Assembly (NCBI RefSeq): GCF_035222275.1
Contig: NC_085881.1
Span: 2,232,001 to 2,296,000 of the forward strand
DNA: 64,000 bases
DNA from: Podospora bellae-mahoneyi
Taxonomy: Eukaryota > Ascomycota > Sordariomycetes > Sordariales > Podosporaceae
Direction of reading: 5' to 3'
The notes under the pieces are model-generated. The model was not told the DNA's origin and made no database searches. It worked only from the letters and a program-made list of their open reading frames with translations. This document shows positions 32,854 through 46,638 of the stretch, one piece after another (positions within the stretch are counted from its first letter, which is position 1; each line of letters opens with the position of its first letter). A program made the position numbers and the translations under genes.

Positions 32854-35800
32854 CTAGGCGCTCGCCTGTATCGATCCCGGGCCCTCCTCCATCTCCTGAA
32901 GATCATTCATGCTGTGCGTGTCAAAGTCGCCCGCCTGCGACCCAAACTCGAGCTTCTCCTGCTGGGCAATAGCCTGCTGGGAGACAATCTCGGCTAGGCG
33001 CTTCAACCGTGGGGTTTGGAGCCCTATTCATCATTAGTTAGCAGACATTCTCACTTGTACCCTCACGGAAAAAAAAAAAAAAAAAGAAAAAAAAAAAAAA
33101 AAACTACTCACAAGACGGTGTATAAGTCTCCAAAGCAGTAATCACTCTCGGCTCCGCAATCTCATATGGCCCGCTGTCGTCCATATCGACAGCCTGCAGC
33201 AGCAACACATCGCTCTTCTCCGTCACCCTCGACGCCACCGCCTTCATAATCTCGCCATTGATCGGCTGCTCGTAATCCGCCACCAGGTACTGATTCAGCA
33301 GCTTCTGGATCTGGTTGGGCGACAGCATCCAGCAAATGTCCTGAATGATCTCGATGTCGTTGAGCGTCGCCTTCTTGAGCTGCAACAGCTTGGTCGCCTG
33401 CATCAAGTGCTCCAGCTGGAGCGTCCCCTCGGGCATGTCGTGGCTCTTGCACCACTCCTCGATACGGGTGATGTTGTAGTTGATCTGCAGACCACGCTTC
33501 CAAGAGAGGAAGTTGCGGCGCATGAGCAGATCGTTGAACGCCGTCACGCCAACAAGCCTGAGCAGCTCGGTGATGGTCTGGGTAATGATGGAATCCTCAA
33601 GGTAGTAAGCCTTCATGGCGCGGAAGACGCTGTTGAGAAGCGACAGCAAGTTATCCATGCTGTACGCGGGAGCAGAGTTGCCCTGCAAAAGCTTGCCAAG
33701 GAACCTGTTGTTTTCATTCGTGACGAAGCCCGGCAGCGACTGCGACTCGATGATGGCGGGCACAATCATCTTGTTAAGTTTCTTCTTGAGCACCTTCATC
33801 CAGGTGTGGTAAATGTTGAACTCGAGACTCTCGAGATCGTGCTTGACAATCTCCAACAGGCGGTCATACTCGTAGTTGTCCGTCTTTTGGGCCTCGTACC
33901 AGTCCTCGGCGAGGAAGACAAAAGACAGCATCTCGTGGACGTTGGAGAGCCAGAACGCACCGGGGTTAATAGCCTCCTCGTCGTCGTGGTTCATCACCTC
34001 CTGCTGAATCGACTGCATGACGTTGGCAAGGAACCGCTCCGACTCCTTGACGAAGCCGTTGTTCCACATCTCGGACGTCACCAAGTTGATGAGATACGAA
34101 GGGAAAAGGACCTCCTTGTCGGTAGGGGCAGGGTTGCTGGATGGCGAAGGGATCTTGAGGTTGCGAATAAGGCCAATGGTGACCTCCTGGTTCAGGCCCT
34201 CCTCATCGGCAAGGAGACCTTCCAACTCCATCTCAATGCTATCAATACCGGGAATAAATGTCGAACCGGAAAGAGTAGTCTGGCGGTTCATGCCAGGAAC
34301 AGCCATGGAGACAGGGCGGGGGTTGTAGGCCATGCTGTACCTATCCATCTCGCGAGGCTCTGCACCCGCACTCCGTCTCTTGGGCTTCTTGGACGACACC
34401 AGATTGATGAGACCGGCCGGCGCAGTAGACGCCGGTCCGTTCCCGTTGACAAGCTCGCCGTTGACGGGAGCAGCTCTTCTAGCCTGCTCCAGTGCCTCTT
34501 GAAGCTCAGCAATCTGTTGCCTGAGCGAGTTCTTCTCAACCTCGGACTGCTCGCTCTGCTGGCGCGCAGCCTCAAGCTCCTCGTTGGTAGCGCGGAGGCT
34601 CTCCCGAAGTTGTCGCTCCTCCTCTTGCATCCTCTTCACATTCGCCGTCGACTCCTCAAAGCTAGTCTGCAGCTTCTTCATCTCCGCCTCCATAGCCTCC
34701 AGACGAGCAGCCGCAATACCAGCCTGGTTGGCCTCAGTCTGCAGCTCCTTCGTCCTAGCCTCCAGAGCATTGTGCCTATTTCTCCAAATGGCAACCTGCC
34801 CTTCATAGTTCTCCACCTGCACCTTCAACTCCTTGTTCTGCGCCTTCATGGTACCCAAAGACTGCGTCAACTCAACGACCTTGTTCTCCAGCTTGTAAGA
34901 GATCTGCTTCAAGTCACGAGCCTCGGCACGGACAACCTTGTACTCCTTCCGAGCAGTCTTGCCACGCCACAAGCTCTGCACAATGACAATCTTGCGGCGG
35001 TAGTCTCTCCAGGCACGAAGCTGTTGTCTCGAGCGCCAGTTGCGCTGAATGATAAGAACCGCGTTGCCAACCCGGGTCTCCATGATCTCCTTGCGGCGCA
35101 GATAACCCTTGATAGCGGCCTGAGCGCGAATGACATCGTTGCGGATAACGAGGAACTCTCTCCTCTGCTTAAAACCACGCCAGTTCTTTTGGATGGTAAC
35201 CGCAGCCTTGATCGTCCGCAGCTCCTGAGCCTCCTTGCGGGCCCTGTAGCCCCGGAAGAGAGCCTGGAAGCTGACAATGGCACCCCTGGCAGCAAGATAC
35301 TTCTTGCGGTAGTACTTGGCCTTGAGGTTCTTTTGAATGAGAATGGCGCAGTCGTTGAGACGGGTCGTCCTCAGGTTCTCCAAAAAGGCAAGCATACCCG
35401 CCCTGAAGAAGATCTTGGTCAGACCCATCTGATATTTGTCCATACCCGGGGCCACCTTGTTGGCGCCGAGGGCCTTGGTCAGGATGGCATCGGCCATCTG
35501 CCTAATTTCCGAGGTCCATTGCTGCGACGGCACCAACATGTAGTACCGCAGCGCAAACTCCTCATACGTCCACCTCGTGGGGTAACCCGCACAACTAATA
35601 CGGACTGTTTCGAGAACACCGCAGGCACGGAGCTGGCTGAGAACCATGGGGCCCTCAAACTTCCACGCCTCCTTGGCCTCGTTGGGCTTGATACATCTGA
35701 TGTAGTGCACATCAGTGCTGTTGATGGTGGTCATGAGCTCGATCAGCGAGGACTTGAAGATGCCTCCCAGAGTGGGCTTGCGGTTGACGGCGACGCCAAT

Positions 35801-37920
35801 TCTCCTACCGGCCGCCGGCTTCACCGCATTAGAGCTTGCCTGGGCGAGGTCCTTCTCCCGCACCGCCGACGCGGCATCCAACACCTGGCCGAGGAACGCA
35901 TTAGTCGACGCGCGCAGTACCGCCATGTGTTCGTCGGGAACCGTGTCACGGTTCTTTTCTATGAAACCGTCCGACTCATACGTGACGTCGATGGCATAGT
36001 GGCAGACGGTAAAAGACGACTTGCCGAACCTTGGCTTCTTGTAGAACTTGTGCTTGTCGGCAGCATAGTTGTGGTGGAGCTTGGTGACAAACTGCTCATC
36101 AGATCCCATAGGCAGCCTGGATTCTTCATCAAGGAGAGAAAGAATACCGAGCTTGCCCTCAATCAAATCGATGCAGGGCTGGTTATCCGCGAAATCAATA
36201 AAGGTCCAGTCGATCTTCTCCCTAAGATACTCCTCCTGCTCAAGCTTGAAGACGTGCTGGTTGAACTCTTGCTGCAGCTTCTCGTTGGCGTAGTTGATGC
36301 AGAACTGCTCAAACGAGTTCTTGGCAAAATGTTCGAAACCGTAAATATCGAGCACACCGATAAACGACTTGACCCTGCTGAGAACCTCCTCGGTCGCCAA
36401 GCTCCTGTTGATAATCTCCACCAGCCAGTCGAACAAGCTAGAGTAGATGAACTTGGCCACGGAATCCCTGACAACGATAGCCTGAGCTTGCGACAGGTTC
36501 GAAGTGATCTTCTCGCCACGAGTGACAAGCTGCTTCTTGACAATCCACTTGGCAAACTCGGGGGCATCAATACCGAGAATCTCGCAAGCCTTGACCAACG
36601 ATGGCTCCGTCGCAGCGAGCACGCTTTCCGTCCTGGACGCCCCGATCTTGACGTTGCCGAGGTGGAGCAAACCAGCAAGCAGCTTAAAGATCTCGGCCTG
36701 CTCGCCCTCGCTCACACCAATCGTCGTCAGCGACTGCTTCGTCGCCTTGAATTCCGCCTTGTCGTCCACGCCGTCAATCGTCGGGGTGTTGCCCTGGTTG
36801 AGGTAGTCAAACTGCTCAATAGGCAGCAGACCTAGCTCCTGGCGCTCCTTGTCTGTCACACCGGCCACGAGCTGGTAGAAAATGTGATAATTCCTCTCCT
36901 TGAGCGGCTGGAAGACCAATCTCGACCGTTCCAGCAAATATGTCCTGATCTTAGCTCCGATAATATTTGTTTCCTTGTCGAACATGATTTCAATGTACTT
37001 TCCGAACCGCGAGGAGTTGTCGTTTCTCGTCGTCTTGGCGTTACCGAAGGCTTCCATGATGGGGTTGGTGGCCAGAATAGCCTCTTCGGTCTTGCTCATC
37101 GCCTCTGGGCCCTTCTTTGCCCTCGATCCCGGGCTGTCTGATGGATGTCTTGTCGCGAAGTATCGCATGATGTACTTGGCGCTGACAGTTTTACCAGCAC
37201 CGGACTCACCAGACACGACGATGGTCTGGTTCTTGTTGTCGCGCAGCATGTCCCTATTCCCAGCGTCAGCCAACCGCCTGTGTCCCAAACCTCGCATCCA
37301 CCGCGGGTCCCTACATGAAAGCTTCCTCAGCAATGGCAAACAGGTGAGGAGCTTGTGTGGCTCTCTGCTTCCCGGCATATACTTGCACCATGCCAGGTAC
37401 GTAGAGGGAATCGACGCGAGCAAAGGGGTTGGTTGCTATCAGCACAATACCGGAGTATGTGTAGATCTCTTTTTGGAGGTATCGAAGGCGAATGGCCTGC
37501 AGAACTGTATTCCGGCAAATATCGTCAGCATGCTGTTGCCTCGTGCCATTTCTCCATCCTCCACCCCCATATCATCTTTGGGCTATTTACCGGCAGGCTC
37601 GTTGAGATGGGAAAGATTTGTCAAATCATCGCTGGCTTCGAGCATGGTAGGGTTCATCAGAGGAGGTAAGGACGGGTCGTTGCCGGACTGGAGGGCCTCC
37701 AGCGAGACCTCCAGTTCCTTGGTCTGCAAACACAACAGAAGTCAGCGTTTTGGATGAGCTTCCAGCGAGTATCAAAGCTGCCTACCTCGTCATTTTCTAA
37801 CCGGAAGATGAGCTTGACTTTGTCCCCATCTACCGTCTTTTTGACAACCTCAGACGCAACCCAGCCCTCGGTTGCGTCGGGCTGCCACGCTCGCGTGCCA
37901 ACATCATAACTCTCAGACAT
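32854..37920 (-). CDS. MYO2: Class V myosin heavy chain
   Basis: Actin motor for polarised transport of vesicles and organelles to hyphal tips. Exons: 37920-37786, 37723-37591, 37504-37315, 37253-33112, 33023-32854, giving 1,589 aa. Order: N-terminal SH3-like region, motor domain (about 70-770) with P-loop GESGAGKT near residue 168 and switch II-type VLDIYGFEHF; about six IQ motifs (roughly 785-950); a coiled coil (about 950-1110); a basic linker; and a cargo-binding DIL domain (about 1270-1495). The last exon carries LKRLAEIVSQQAIAQQEKLE, a conserved C-terminal helix. The four short introns in the first 700 nt and one before the last exon are GT-AG. The last intron contains long A runs (T runs on the coding strand). 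Confidence 0.96.
33069..33103. repeat. A-run in the last myosin intron
   Basis: About 35 nt of nearly pure A (one G) on the plus strand; on the coding strand it is a T-run just after the donor site of the final myosin V intron. Confidence 0.9.
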
Positions 37921-40195
37921 TGGATGTGGTTGTTTTCTGGTCTTGAGCTCTCCCTAGCTTTGTATGTGGTATTAAAAGAAGAAGTATGTTGGGAAAAGAA
38001 TCCAGTTATTACTGGAAGCTGTCGCCTGAAGAAGAAAGGATGGCGAGTATTCGCAGCTGGAGGCGGGTACCGTGTGCTGGGAGATTGTTGGCTGGCTGTG
38101 TTATTTGGTAGGTAGGTATTCGTCGTCGTCGTGGGCTAGGGAAGCCGGGGCGAACACGCAACTGGCGGAAGGCACTGTGCTGAGCTGTGCTGGGAGGGGC
38201 TGGCTGAGAAGCACTGGCTGGCTGCCAAAAAATAAAATAAAAAAAGGGCGCTGGCAACTAGCGGGTGATGCGAATCAAGTTGGAGGCGGAGCGTCTGCCT
38301 TTGAACTTGAAGGCATTCATGAGTAGGTGGGAAGGGAGGAATTAACGGGGCCGTTAATTGTTAATTAGCGGTCACTAGGTTTCGGCGGTCGAGGAATCTC
38401 CGCTTTCCCTTCTCTTGCCTGGCACTGACAGCAACAAGCCTAGGTACTAGACGATGGCCCTTGGGTTGTGGTGGAGTTGGATGGCCGCTGCAGAGTGTCG
38501 TTTGTCTCTTGCTGCAACTCTTCTTCGTCGTCGTCGTCGTTCCGGGCTCAAGAAGTGAAGCTTGAGAAAAGGTTAAGGAAGACAAAACGAAAAGGGAAAC
38601 CCGTCGTTAGAGTTTAGGGGGCTGAAAACAAGAGACAGCGTGCATGGGCTGGCGCACTGTAGAATGCTCGTTGATAGGTAAAGAGGAGAAAGACAGTGGT
38701 ATCGCGTCGGTACGATTGGATATGGGGGGGTTGGACAGGGCGGGCACGGACTCTCCAGCGATTCTGGGGCACGCCTCTCTCTCCATGTTCTTGTCCCATG
38801 ACCCCCTATTTTTTTGTTCTTGTTAATACTTGGGAGAAAGGACGCACAAAAAGAAGAAGCTAAACATGAATAAACATTCTCTCCATCCTATCAACTACCT
38901 TCCACCTATGGCCCCCTCAAACCATCCAACCTCACCTCACCCCTCAACCATCCCAGCCCCAAACCTAACCCCCAACAAATCCCCAAACAGCCCAGCTTGG
39001 AGATGCCTGTCTTGCATTTGCCATCCTCATGCCTTTCACAAGGGAAATCCTTTATACTCTTCGTTACCGCCTACCACCCGCGTTATAGATGCCCCCCCTT
39101 TTCACAACCAACCAACCCGACCCCATCTTCAAAAAGGGGGCTCGTTTGTTCAGCATTGAATTCCGTGGAGCAAAAAAGCTGATGCATATCCCATATGCAG
39201 GGGTTACAAAGTAGTTCCCCCCCCCCCTCCACATCACTAACAAAAGCGGGGACATCCCCTTTTCTTTCTCTCTCTGGGCAGTTTGATAGAAAACCATGCT
39301 TTTGTCAAGTGAGCCCTAACCCGCCTCTGTGTTTCAACCTCTTCCATTTCCAACCGCTCAAGGTTGTTGTTTGTTATACAGCATCATCAAAATATCCAAC
39401 AACCGCGAGATATTGAGTTGGTTTTGGCTCAGACGCGGTCTCGGAAAACCACCCGGTCTTGCATATGGAACCCACCTACTGACGTCGTCCATCCGTGGTC
39501 TGGTCATATTTCTCCCATCACTTTCAACAACACTTTCAATATGGTTCATAATCACATAAAAACCCCTTCCAACCCCCTCCCATAAACAAAGTGGACATGT
39601 CTCATCCCATGCGAAACGCCCTCCAAAATTCTCCGGTAGGCCAACTGGACTTGGCCTGTTCGGCGTGGGGTGGACGCACCTTACCAAAGCACGCTGTGTA
39701 CACTCGATCCCGTCATTTTTCAGGGGTACCCTCCACCACCTCACCAAGCACCCACTATCCACAGTCCTCACCGCTTTCTCGTTTCCTTTTTCGCTGCTGG
39801 CCGTCTTGTTCACCTAGCCCTGTGGAATTTATACATGGCATTTATGCACTCTCATTCTCACAGGCTCAGTACATAAAGCCATCATCGTTGTGAATATCAA
39901 AAGTCATGTTATTCTTGATCTCTGATCCCCTATTTTGTTGAACCCATCATTTTGATATACCAAACCGCCACCCCCCCTATCCCCTCATATGATGATATAA
40001 TTTTTCCTTGCTCCATGTTGAAATGCTTTTTGTTCTTGCTCTCCCATCACTGACTCCGTCAACAAAGCAAACAAAAGAAAATGTCCAAAAAAATATCACA
40101 TCACACACATACAAAACACCAAAATATCCACCCATTATAAACAAACCAGATAAACCCATTCCCTCAGAAAACACACACACACCCTATCTATATAT
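37921..40195. other. 2.3-kb intergenic region upstream of myosin V
   Basis: Holds the myosin V promoter (37921 rightward) and the 3' UTR of the PHGDH gene. It contains a GTC/GTT trinucleotide run (38525-38541) and C-rich/A-rich low-complexity parts. Open frames (for example 39358-39813, minus) have no recognisable similarity. A non-coding RNA cannot be excluded. Confidence 0.45.
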
Positions 40196-41354
40196 CTAAT
40201 ACAGAACCCGGGTAAGAATGCGTGAGCTGAGTCCGTCCAAGCTGTCCCGAATGTCCTTGATATCCTCCGGCCGGACGTCGCTAACATCGGCCATGAGGTA
40301 AGCAATGTCGCCCTTGGAGTCCGAAATCTGCTTGTCGACGTTGTGGTCGCCCAAGATCTCGTTCACTCTGCGCAGCACACCGGGCACGTTGCGATGGATG
40401 TAGATGATGCGCGCGTGGTTGCTCTCGTCGAGGGTAAGCTGGCGCATGTTGACCTCGGGCAGGTTGACGCTCCCAAGGGTGACACCCTGGTTGATGTACC
40501 TCACGAGCGCATCCGCAACCTCAATACCAATCGCCCTCTGCGCCTCCTCCGTGCTACCACCGATATGAGGAGTCAAAATAATGTTGTTGAGACCGCGGAG
40601 CTCCTCCGCCCACGGGTTCAGGTCGGTGGTGAAGTAATCCCCATTCCCAGCCGGCTCATTAGGATAGACATCCAGCGCCGCACCAGCAACCTTGCCCGCC
40701 CTCATAGCCTTGATCAGCGCCGGGATATCAACCACCGTCCCACGGCTGGCATTGATAAGATAAGACCCATTCTTCATCTGCTCAAACTGCTTCGCCCCCA
40801 GCATGTTCTTCGTCTCCGGAGTCTCGGGCACATGCAGCGTGACAAAATCCGCCTCCCCAAGCAGCGCCTCCAGCGTAGGCACCTGCCTCGCGGTACCAAT
40901 CGCCATCAAGCTGACCACGTCATAGTAAATGACATTCATCCCCATCGCCTCCGCCAACACAGACAGCTGCGAGCCAATATGCCCATACCCAACAATACCC
41001 AGCGTCTTGCCACGCACCTCCCAGCACTTGGCGCTGACCTTGTTCCAAGTGCCCCGGTGAAGCTCATTCGAGCGATCGCCCAGCTGGCGGGCAAGAGAGA
41101 TAATCTCAGCAATCACCAACTCGGCCACACTGCGCGAGTTGGCAAAGGGAGAGTTGAAAACAGCGATACCCTGCTTGGCAGCATAATCCAGATCAACCTG
41201 GTTAGTGCCGATGCAGAAGCAGCCGATGACGAGAAGGTTCTTGGCCTCCTGGAGCACCTTGGCCGTCAACTTTGTCTTTGAGCGGATGCCAATGACGTGG
41301 ACATCTCTGAAGTGTAAATGTCAGCAAATTTGAAGCCGGAATAAGGATTTGTGA

Positions 41355-41397
<43 letters not shown>

Positions 41398-41730
41398 ATA
41401 GTAGTAGTAGTAGTAGTAATAATAGTGAACTCACCTAATCTTCTCAATCAACTGATCCTCTGGCAACGAAGCCTTGTGAAACTCAACCTGGTACCCCTGA
41501 CCAGACAGAATATCCCTCCCAGTCTGGTTCACATTCTCCAGCAGCAGAATCTTGATGTCCTCCGTGCTGAACGGCTTGAGCTGCTTAGCAGCAGCGCGCA
41601 ACGCAAGGCTGGCCATGAAGCTGCTCGACGCGGGTGGTGAGTGGAAAGTAGCGGTAGGGGAAACACTGAGGCTGTTGGACACGGCAGGTCTAGCCAACGA
41701 AGACTGTGAGATTGGTTTTGGGGTTGTCAT
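40196..41730 (-). CDS. SER3: D-3-phosphoglycerate dehydrogenase
   Basis: First committed enzyme of serine synthesis, oxidising 3-phosphoglycerate with NAD+. Exons 41730-41435 and 41306-40196 give 468 aa, like fungal SER3/SER33. The start MTTPKPIS at 41730 is the first ATG. Residues 1-50 are Ser/Pro/Ala-rich; then the substrate domain (ILLLENVNQTGRDIL), the NAD-binding fold with GYGHIGSQL (GxGxxG), the catalytic Arg in NASRGTVVDI and the Glu/His of the LDVYPNEP and TPHIGGSTEEAQ blocks. The last 75 residues form an ACT regulatory domain (IIYIHRNVPGVLRRVNEIL), so serine feedback control is plausible. The single intron begins GTGAGT and contains a long trinucleotide microsatellite. Confidence 0.97.
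41358..41424. repeat. (GTA)n microsatellite in PHGDH intron
   Basis: About 22 GTA/TAG trinucleotide units, with a few AAT interruptions, inside the only intron of the SER3 gene. Confidence 0.95.
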
Positions 41731-43132
41731 TGTGGCAGTTTTCCTTTTCAACTGGCGGAATCAAGAAAAAAGATATTGACTCAAAAGGTGGCGGCAACAG
41801 GGAACAAGCTTTGTAACATGGGCTAATAAAGCTTCTTCGCGGTCAGAAAAAGTTGGGTAAAGTTTTGAGTCGAGATTGAAGAAGAAAAAGGTCCCCCGAA
41901 CAAACAAGGCGTGGGATGTGTCACCTCTTTGAATACTCAGCCCGTGGTTCAAGGTCGATCCACGGTGGGATGGTTCCATGGTGGGGTTTCTTGGGGATGG
42001 CGGGGTTGACTCACTGTGTGGTGGGTTCACGCTGGCTAAAAAGAAAACTTTTTGGGCCATCCATGACGGAATGCGAGTTCTTCATTCGACAAGCCCACAC
42101 CTGCGCCTCCGATCAAGGCGTGCTCGCCCTGACTACGTACCTACTCACTCTAGACTATACTATACGTTCTATAGAACACCCAATACCCAATGGCTCTCTT
42201 TTAGTTTATTTCCGGTTCCCAGGCCCTTCACGTAGCATACCTCTTTGACAAGATGGAACTATGTTATCCAACACATCCATAGATACTACCTCGACTCTTT
42301 GTCTCTTGTCCAGGTACCAAAAGTATAGCATAGCACTTACATCCAGGGTCTACCACCAATGGTCGTCTATTCCGGTCCGGATACCGGGACATTCCTGGAT
42401 CTGTCGAAACACCAAAAATGGAACAATCGCCTCAATGTATCACCTAATTTTCCGGGTCAAGAGGCCCCCATACCAACGAACATTTCACCCCGCATAATCG
42501 CCGCATATGTACGGCTCAGCTGCACACCGTGTGCCGGGGTCGCAATGAGTCGACTTCGATCCGACATCCTGGGCCTGCTCAGCAGCGACTACGGAGGCCC
42601 TCAGATCAGACATGGACAAAATAAAAGACACCTCATGATGATCACGATGTTGATGAGTTTGCTACATAATGTGAATTCACTGCCTACTGACTGCTGGGCT
42701 CAGGTGCCATAAACCTAATACCAAGTGTTCCCATACAGTGCTCGAGACTCGTCCTGCCCCCAGTTGTGAGCCCCCCTTTTTGTCTGCCTTCTAGTATGCC
42801 CTCACATCTCGGGAAAAGACAATCGCTTCCCACCCGCACAAATGAAAATTGAAAACCCATAAACAAACTGAGACGAGGAGAAGCCATCAAACGCAAAGGG
42901 CATGCAAAGACAAGACATATTACCCGGAAATGTCCTCAAAAACAAGTACAAATCAGAGCTCAATTTCGGCACTCCTGCATGTCCATCATTCGCCGTATTG
43001 CTCCCTAATGGAGCCTGCTGATGAGCAGTGTAATTGGGACACCAGTGAAAAAAAGGCCCGGGTAGAGGGCGGAGGGGCGATTGCCCGATCAATGAAGTAT
43101 GCTAGGCCATGTTGGCGAGAAGTCTACACCAT
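41731..43132. other. Intergenic region, PHGDH promoter
   Basis: 1.4 kb between the PHGDH start (-) and the NAP1 stop (-). No gene supported. It should hold the PHGDH promoter on the left and NAP1 3' UTR on the right. Confidence 0.5.
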
Positions 43133-44654
43133 TTAGCTTTGCTTGCACTCCGAGGGCTCCTGCTTGGGCTTGCTGCCATCCTCCTGGAAAGCTGTCAGTC
43201 TTTGACCTTTGTCTGGTGGACAAAATTGATTCTTACCTCGTCCTCCTCGGACTCGTCCTCATCATCGTGGTCCTCGCTGTCATCGTCCTCGTCATCCTCA
43301 TCATCGTCGTCGAAATCGGCATAGTCCTCCTCGTCCAACTCCTCGAAAGCGAGGGCCTCGCCGGTGAACCAGTCGATGGCGCGGGGAATAAGCTTCTCCT
43401 TGATGTCCTCACCGAGCTGGTAGTCGAGCTCGAGACGCTCCTCAATATCCTCGGCCGCCTCGTCGTCGTCGTCGGTGGGCGGCTTGGGGGGCGAGAAGAA
43501 GTTGAAGAAGGACTCGGTTGGGACAGTCTTCTTAACGATGCGAGTCTGCTTCGTGGCTGGTTTGTGTTAGAAAAAACCCCAATTTTACACGAGTTTTCGC
43601 CTTCAACTTACTCTTGTTACGTTGCTTCTTCTGTTCGATGCGAACGGTAAGATCCTGACCGGCCTTCCAGTCGATCTTGTCACCTTCGGCATGGTCATAA
43701 ATGAAGTCACCGCCATACCCGCTCTCGTTCTGGTAGTAGTAGGTCTTGGTGATGATCTTGTTGGTGAAAAACTCGTTCTCAGCGAACTCGAAGATCAGGC
43801 GGAAACCGGGCTTGTCGAGGTACTCCATGCGGATGTCGATCAGGGACTTGAGAGCGCCCTCATCGCGGTCGGTGATCATCTCGGCAAGGGAGATCTGGTT
43901 CTTCATGGCAGAGAGCCAGAACTCGGGAATACCGCTGACCTTACCGCCGTCGGTGGCGCCCTTGTTCTCGACAGCGGCGCCCTCCGCCTTGTCCTCATCC
44001 TCCTCGCCGGCCTTGACGAGGTCCTCGGTGGGCTCGGTCTTGCCGTTGACGATGGCAGCACGCTGCTCATAGAGAGGGGTGAACTTGGCGAAGAATTTCT
44101 TCTCGAGCTGAAGGACCTCCTCCTGGAACTCGGCCTCGAGCTTGGAGTGCTCTTTCTGGATGCCCTTGAGACCGGAGACACGGCGCTTGACCTCGGCAGG
44201 GAGCGACTCGATGTAGCCGGAAGACTTGCCAACGAGGGAACCGAGACGGCCCTGGATCAGAGACACGAGGCGGGGGTCGTGAGCAAAGATGGAAGCGGCA
44301 GTGACACCACCACCCAGATCCTCTGCGTCATGCAAAATGGTCAGTTCATGATCACAAGCCAAATCTTGTTGGGCCGTAACAACGGCGGGGTAGATGGGGG
44401 AGATGGATACGAACCTTCATTGATGCTAGCAACTCCGGGCTGCTGGGCGTGCGATGAGATGGGAGCTGCGTTCAAAGGTGTGTTCTGAGGAGTGCTGTTG
44501 TCGACGAGTCGCAGTCAGTACAGTACGGGCAGGGCAGACAGCTTATCGCCAGTCGGCCGGGGGCAGTCGACCGACTGGCAAGCAGACAGAATGCCGAGAA
44601 AACTTACGGGGCAACGGCGGGGTCGGGCCGCTTGTTCTTAATCGGTTCGGCCAT
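43133..44654 (-). CDS. NAP1: Nucleosome assembly protein NAP1
   Basis: Histone H2A-H2B chaperone that shuttles between cytoplasm and nucleus. Exons: 44654-44608, 44494-44415, 44322-43612, 43556-43237, 43183-43133, giving 402 aa. The NAP core includes [19 protein letters not shown], an Asp/Glu-rich insert, [19 protein letters not shown] and [16 protein letters not shown]. After intron 3 come [20 protein letters not shown] and the strongly acidic tail (about residues 350-390), then the short last exon [16 protein letters not shown], ending like the prenylated C-terminus of animal NAP1 but without a clear CaaX box. Introns are short and GT-AG. Confidence 0.96.
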
Positions 44655-46638
44655 TTTGATTGACTGATTGTGATGATGGACGAGGATGGGATCGTGAAAA
44701 CAGCGGCACCAAACAGACGATTTGTGAGGGCAGAACGAGGAGAAAGAACTGCACGGAAACAGCGGGTGGTGAAGCGTCGACAGATTGCTCAGAGCCGGAG
44801 GAAATGTTGAGGGAGGGGAAGGAAAAGCTATCAATGGGTCACTAAAAAATTTGCGGGGCAACCTTACGCCTCTGCCTCCCACCGGCCTGTGCGGTCACTG
44901 GGCGTTCACTGCCTGCACCCAACACTCACAGTGGCTCTACGCGTCTTTTTTCCCTCTTTTTTACTGGGCGTGGTCTGGATCGCGATGGCAATGTTCCCAA
45001 CCGTTGCTTTCTCCAATCCGTGAACCGAAGCTTAGCATGCCTCACCCATGAGTCGCATCTCGAATCTCCACACCGGACCACAGCCATCACCAAGGGCCCT
45101 CCTGGTTGACGTGGCAGCCGTGGCAGCCTCTTCCGGCTCTTGCTAATGCTAGGTAGCAGAATTTGCTCTGGTTTCTTCACCTTCACCGCTCTCTGCGGCC
45201 CTACTGTCACTCTCTCATCTTGCTCTTGTCAGAGAGCATGGCATGTCATGGCATATCACCAGCCTATCTAGGGCTTCGCCATCCATCCGGCCCCGTCAAA
45301 GTTTCCAGGGATGGCATCTAAATTTTCTTTCGCCTCCCACCTCCCACCTCCCACTTCCAGCCCACCGACTTTCCGTCCCCACCTGTCAAACTCGCTTTTT
45401 ACTTTTGGGAGGGACCCTTTGACTCCTCATCCGAAGCCGATGATTACACAGCACAGTAGGCACAATGAACACACGCCATCACAGACAGGTCTTGTCTCTG
45501 CTGCATATGGACTTTTGACGGGCAAAGTAAGTGTATTGTCACAAAGTACATATGTCTTCTAAATCGATCGGGCGATATCAATGATCACGGGATCTCCGGA
45601 ATTTCAACTTACTTACCCGTGTGGGCATCCTTCAGATGACTGCATACTTGCAGATATAACGCCAAGAGGCCGGTAGCCAGCCAACACTCAACATTTACCT
45701 GAACAAATGGTGTTGAGGGATGACAGATGGATGTCGGCTACGGAGCATCACGGAAGTCCAATGTCTACCGAGGATCCCGTTGCTCGCCACCTTTTGCAGG
45801 ATTCGTGCAAGGTAGCCCCAAGTCTGCCAGACCATTGTTCATCTCACGATGCCAGCTACACATGTGAGCCTCAAGATTCCCTACGCTGCTGGCTGGCATA
45901 TTTTTAAGCCTCCTAAGTAATCTTTGAGCCAAGAACCATTGTAGTTTTGTCTGTGGACCCCCACTTACACAACCAAAAGAGGAAAGATTCTTGTAAGCGG
46001 TACGGAGAATAGTGTATGAGCACCACATTGGAACACACTCCCACACATTTACCTAGTTACCCAAGAACTGATCGGCGAATCGGTATCCAGAGTGCCAAAG
46101 GTCCCAAATATTGACTTTGAAGCCTGAATAAAATGCAGGGACACGTCTAGTGGCACCTTGAGGCATGTGCATTGAGCAGACATGCACCCCATGACCCACA
46201 TGAAATGTAGTATGATTCTGCAACTAGACACACAATGTTCCGTGTCATCCAATATACAAGCTATATATCCAGTACTCCATCTGACTACTTACTTGACGTC
46301 TATTAATCTTTAGGAATAACTACATCCTCCGCATCTTGTATGAATGGCATTCTAGGTCATCAAGAGTGTTGCTGGCCTGCCAAGACGCACCATGCAGCTA
46401 TCCGAGTAGATCCAATCGAGTCCGACGTCATGGTGCTTATCGGAACCAGCTCCACAACCGCTCTGTTCTCCGTACCTGAATTCTAGCTTCGGTTCATCCA
46501 TTTCACCCACGCGCTCAGCTATACCACGGCCAATCCATTGGCAGCTGCTGTTGACAATGCGCATGCGATCAATTTCTCTCTCTCCAGAACCTTGCTGAGG
46601 ATCTATCAGCTGCCTTCCGATTTATACCCCAAACCAAC
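44655..46638. other. 2-kb divergent intergenic region NAP1/P5B ATPase
   Basis: Contains the NAP1 promoter (left) and the P5B ATPase promoter (right). A short CCTCCCA tandem occurs at 45329-45358. No coding sequence is supported. Confidence 0.5.

Noticed and set aside
33407-36835. 1,142-codon open frame on the plus strand
   Set aside because: It lies antisense to the main exon of class V myosin, and its Leu/Arg/Val-rich composition follows from GC-rich third positions in the myosin gene. No domain is visible.
40343-41281. 312-codon open frame antisense to PHGDH
   Set aside because: It is fully opposite a well-recognised enzyme and has no features of its own.
43622-44488. 288-codon open frame antisense to NAP1
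   Set aside because: Complementary-strand effect of NAP1 codon use; rich in Leu/Val/Gly/Asp without any motif.
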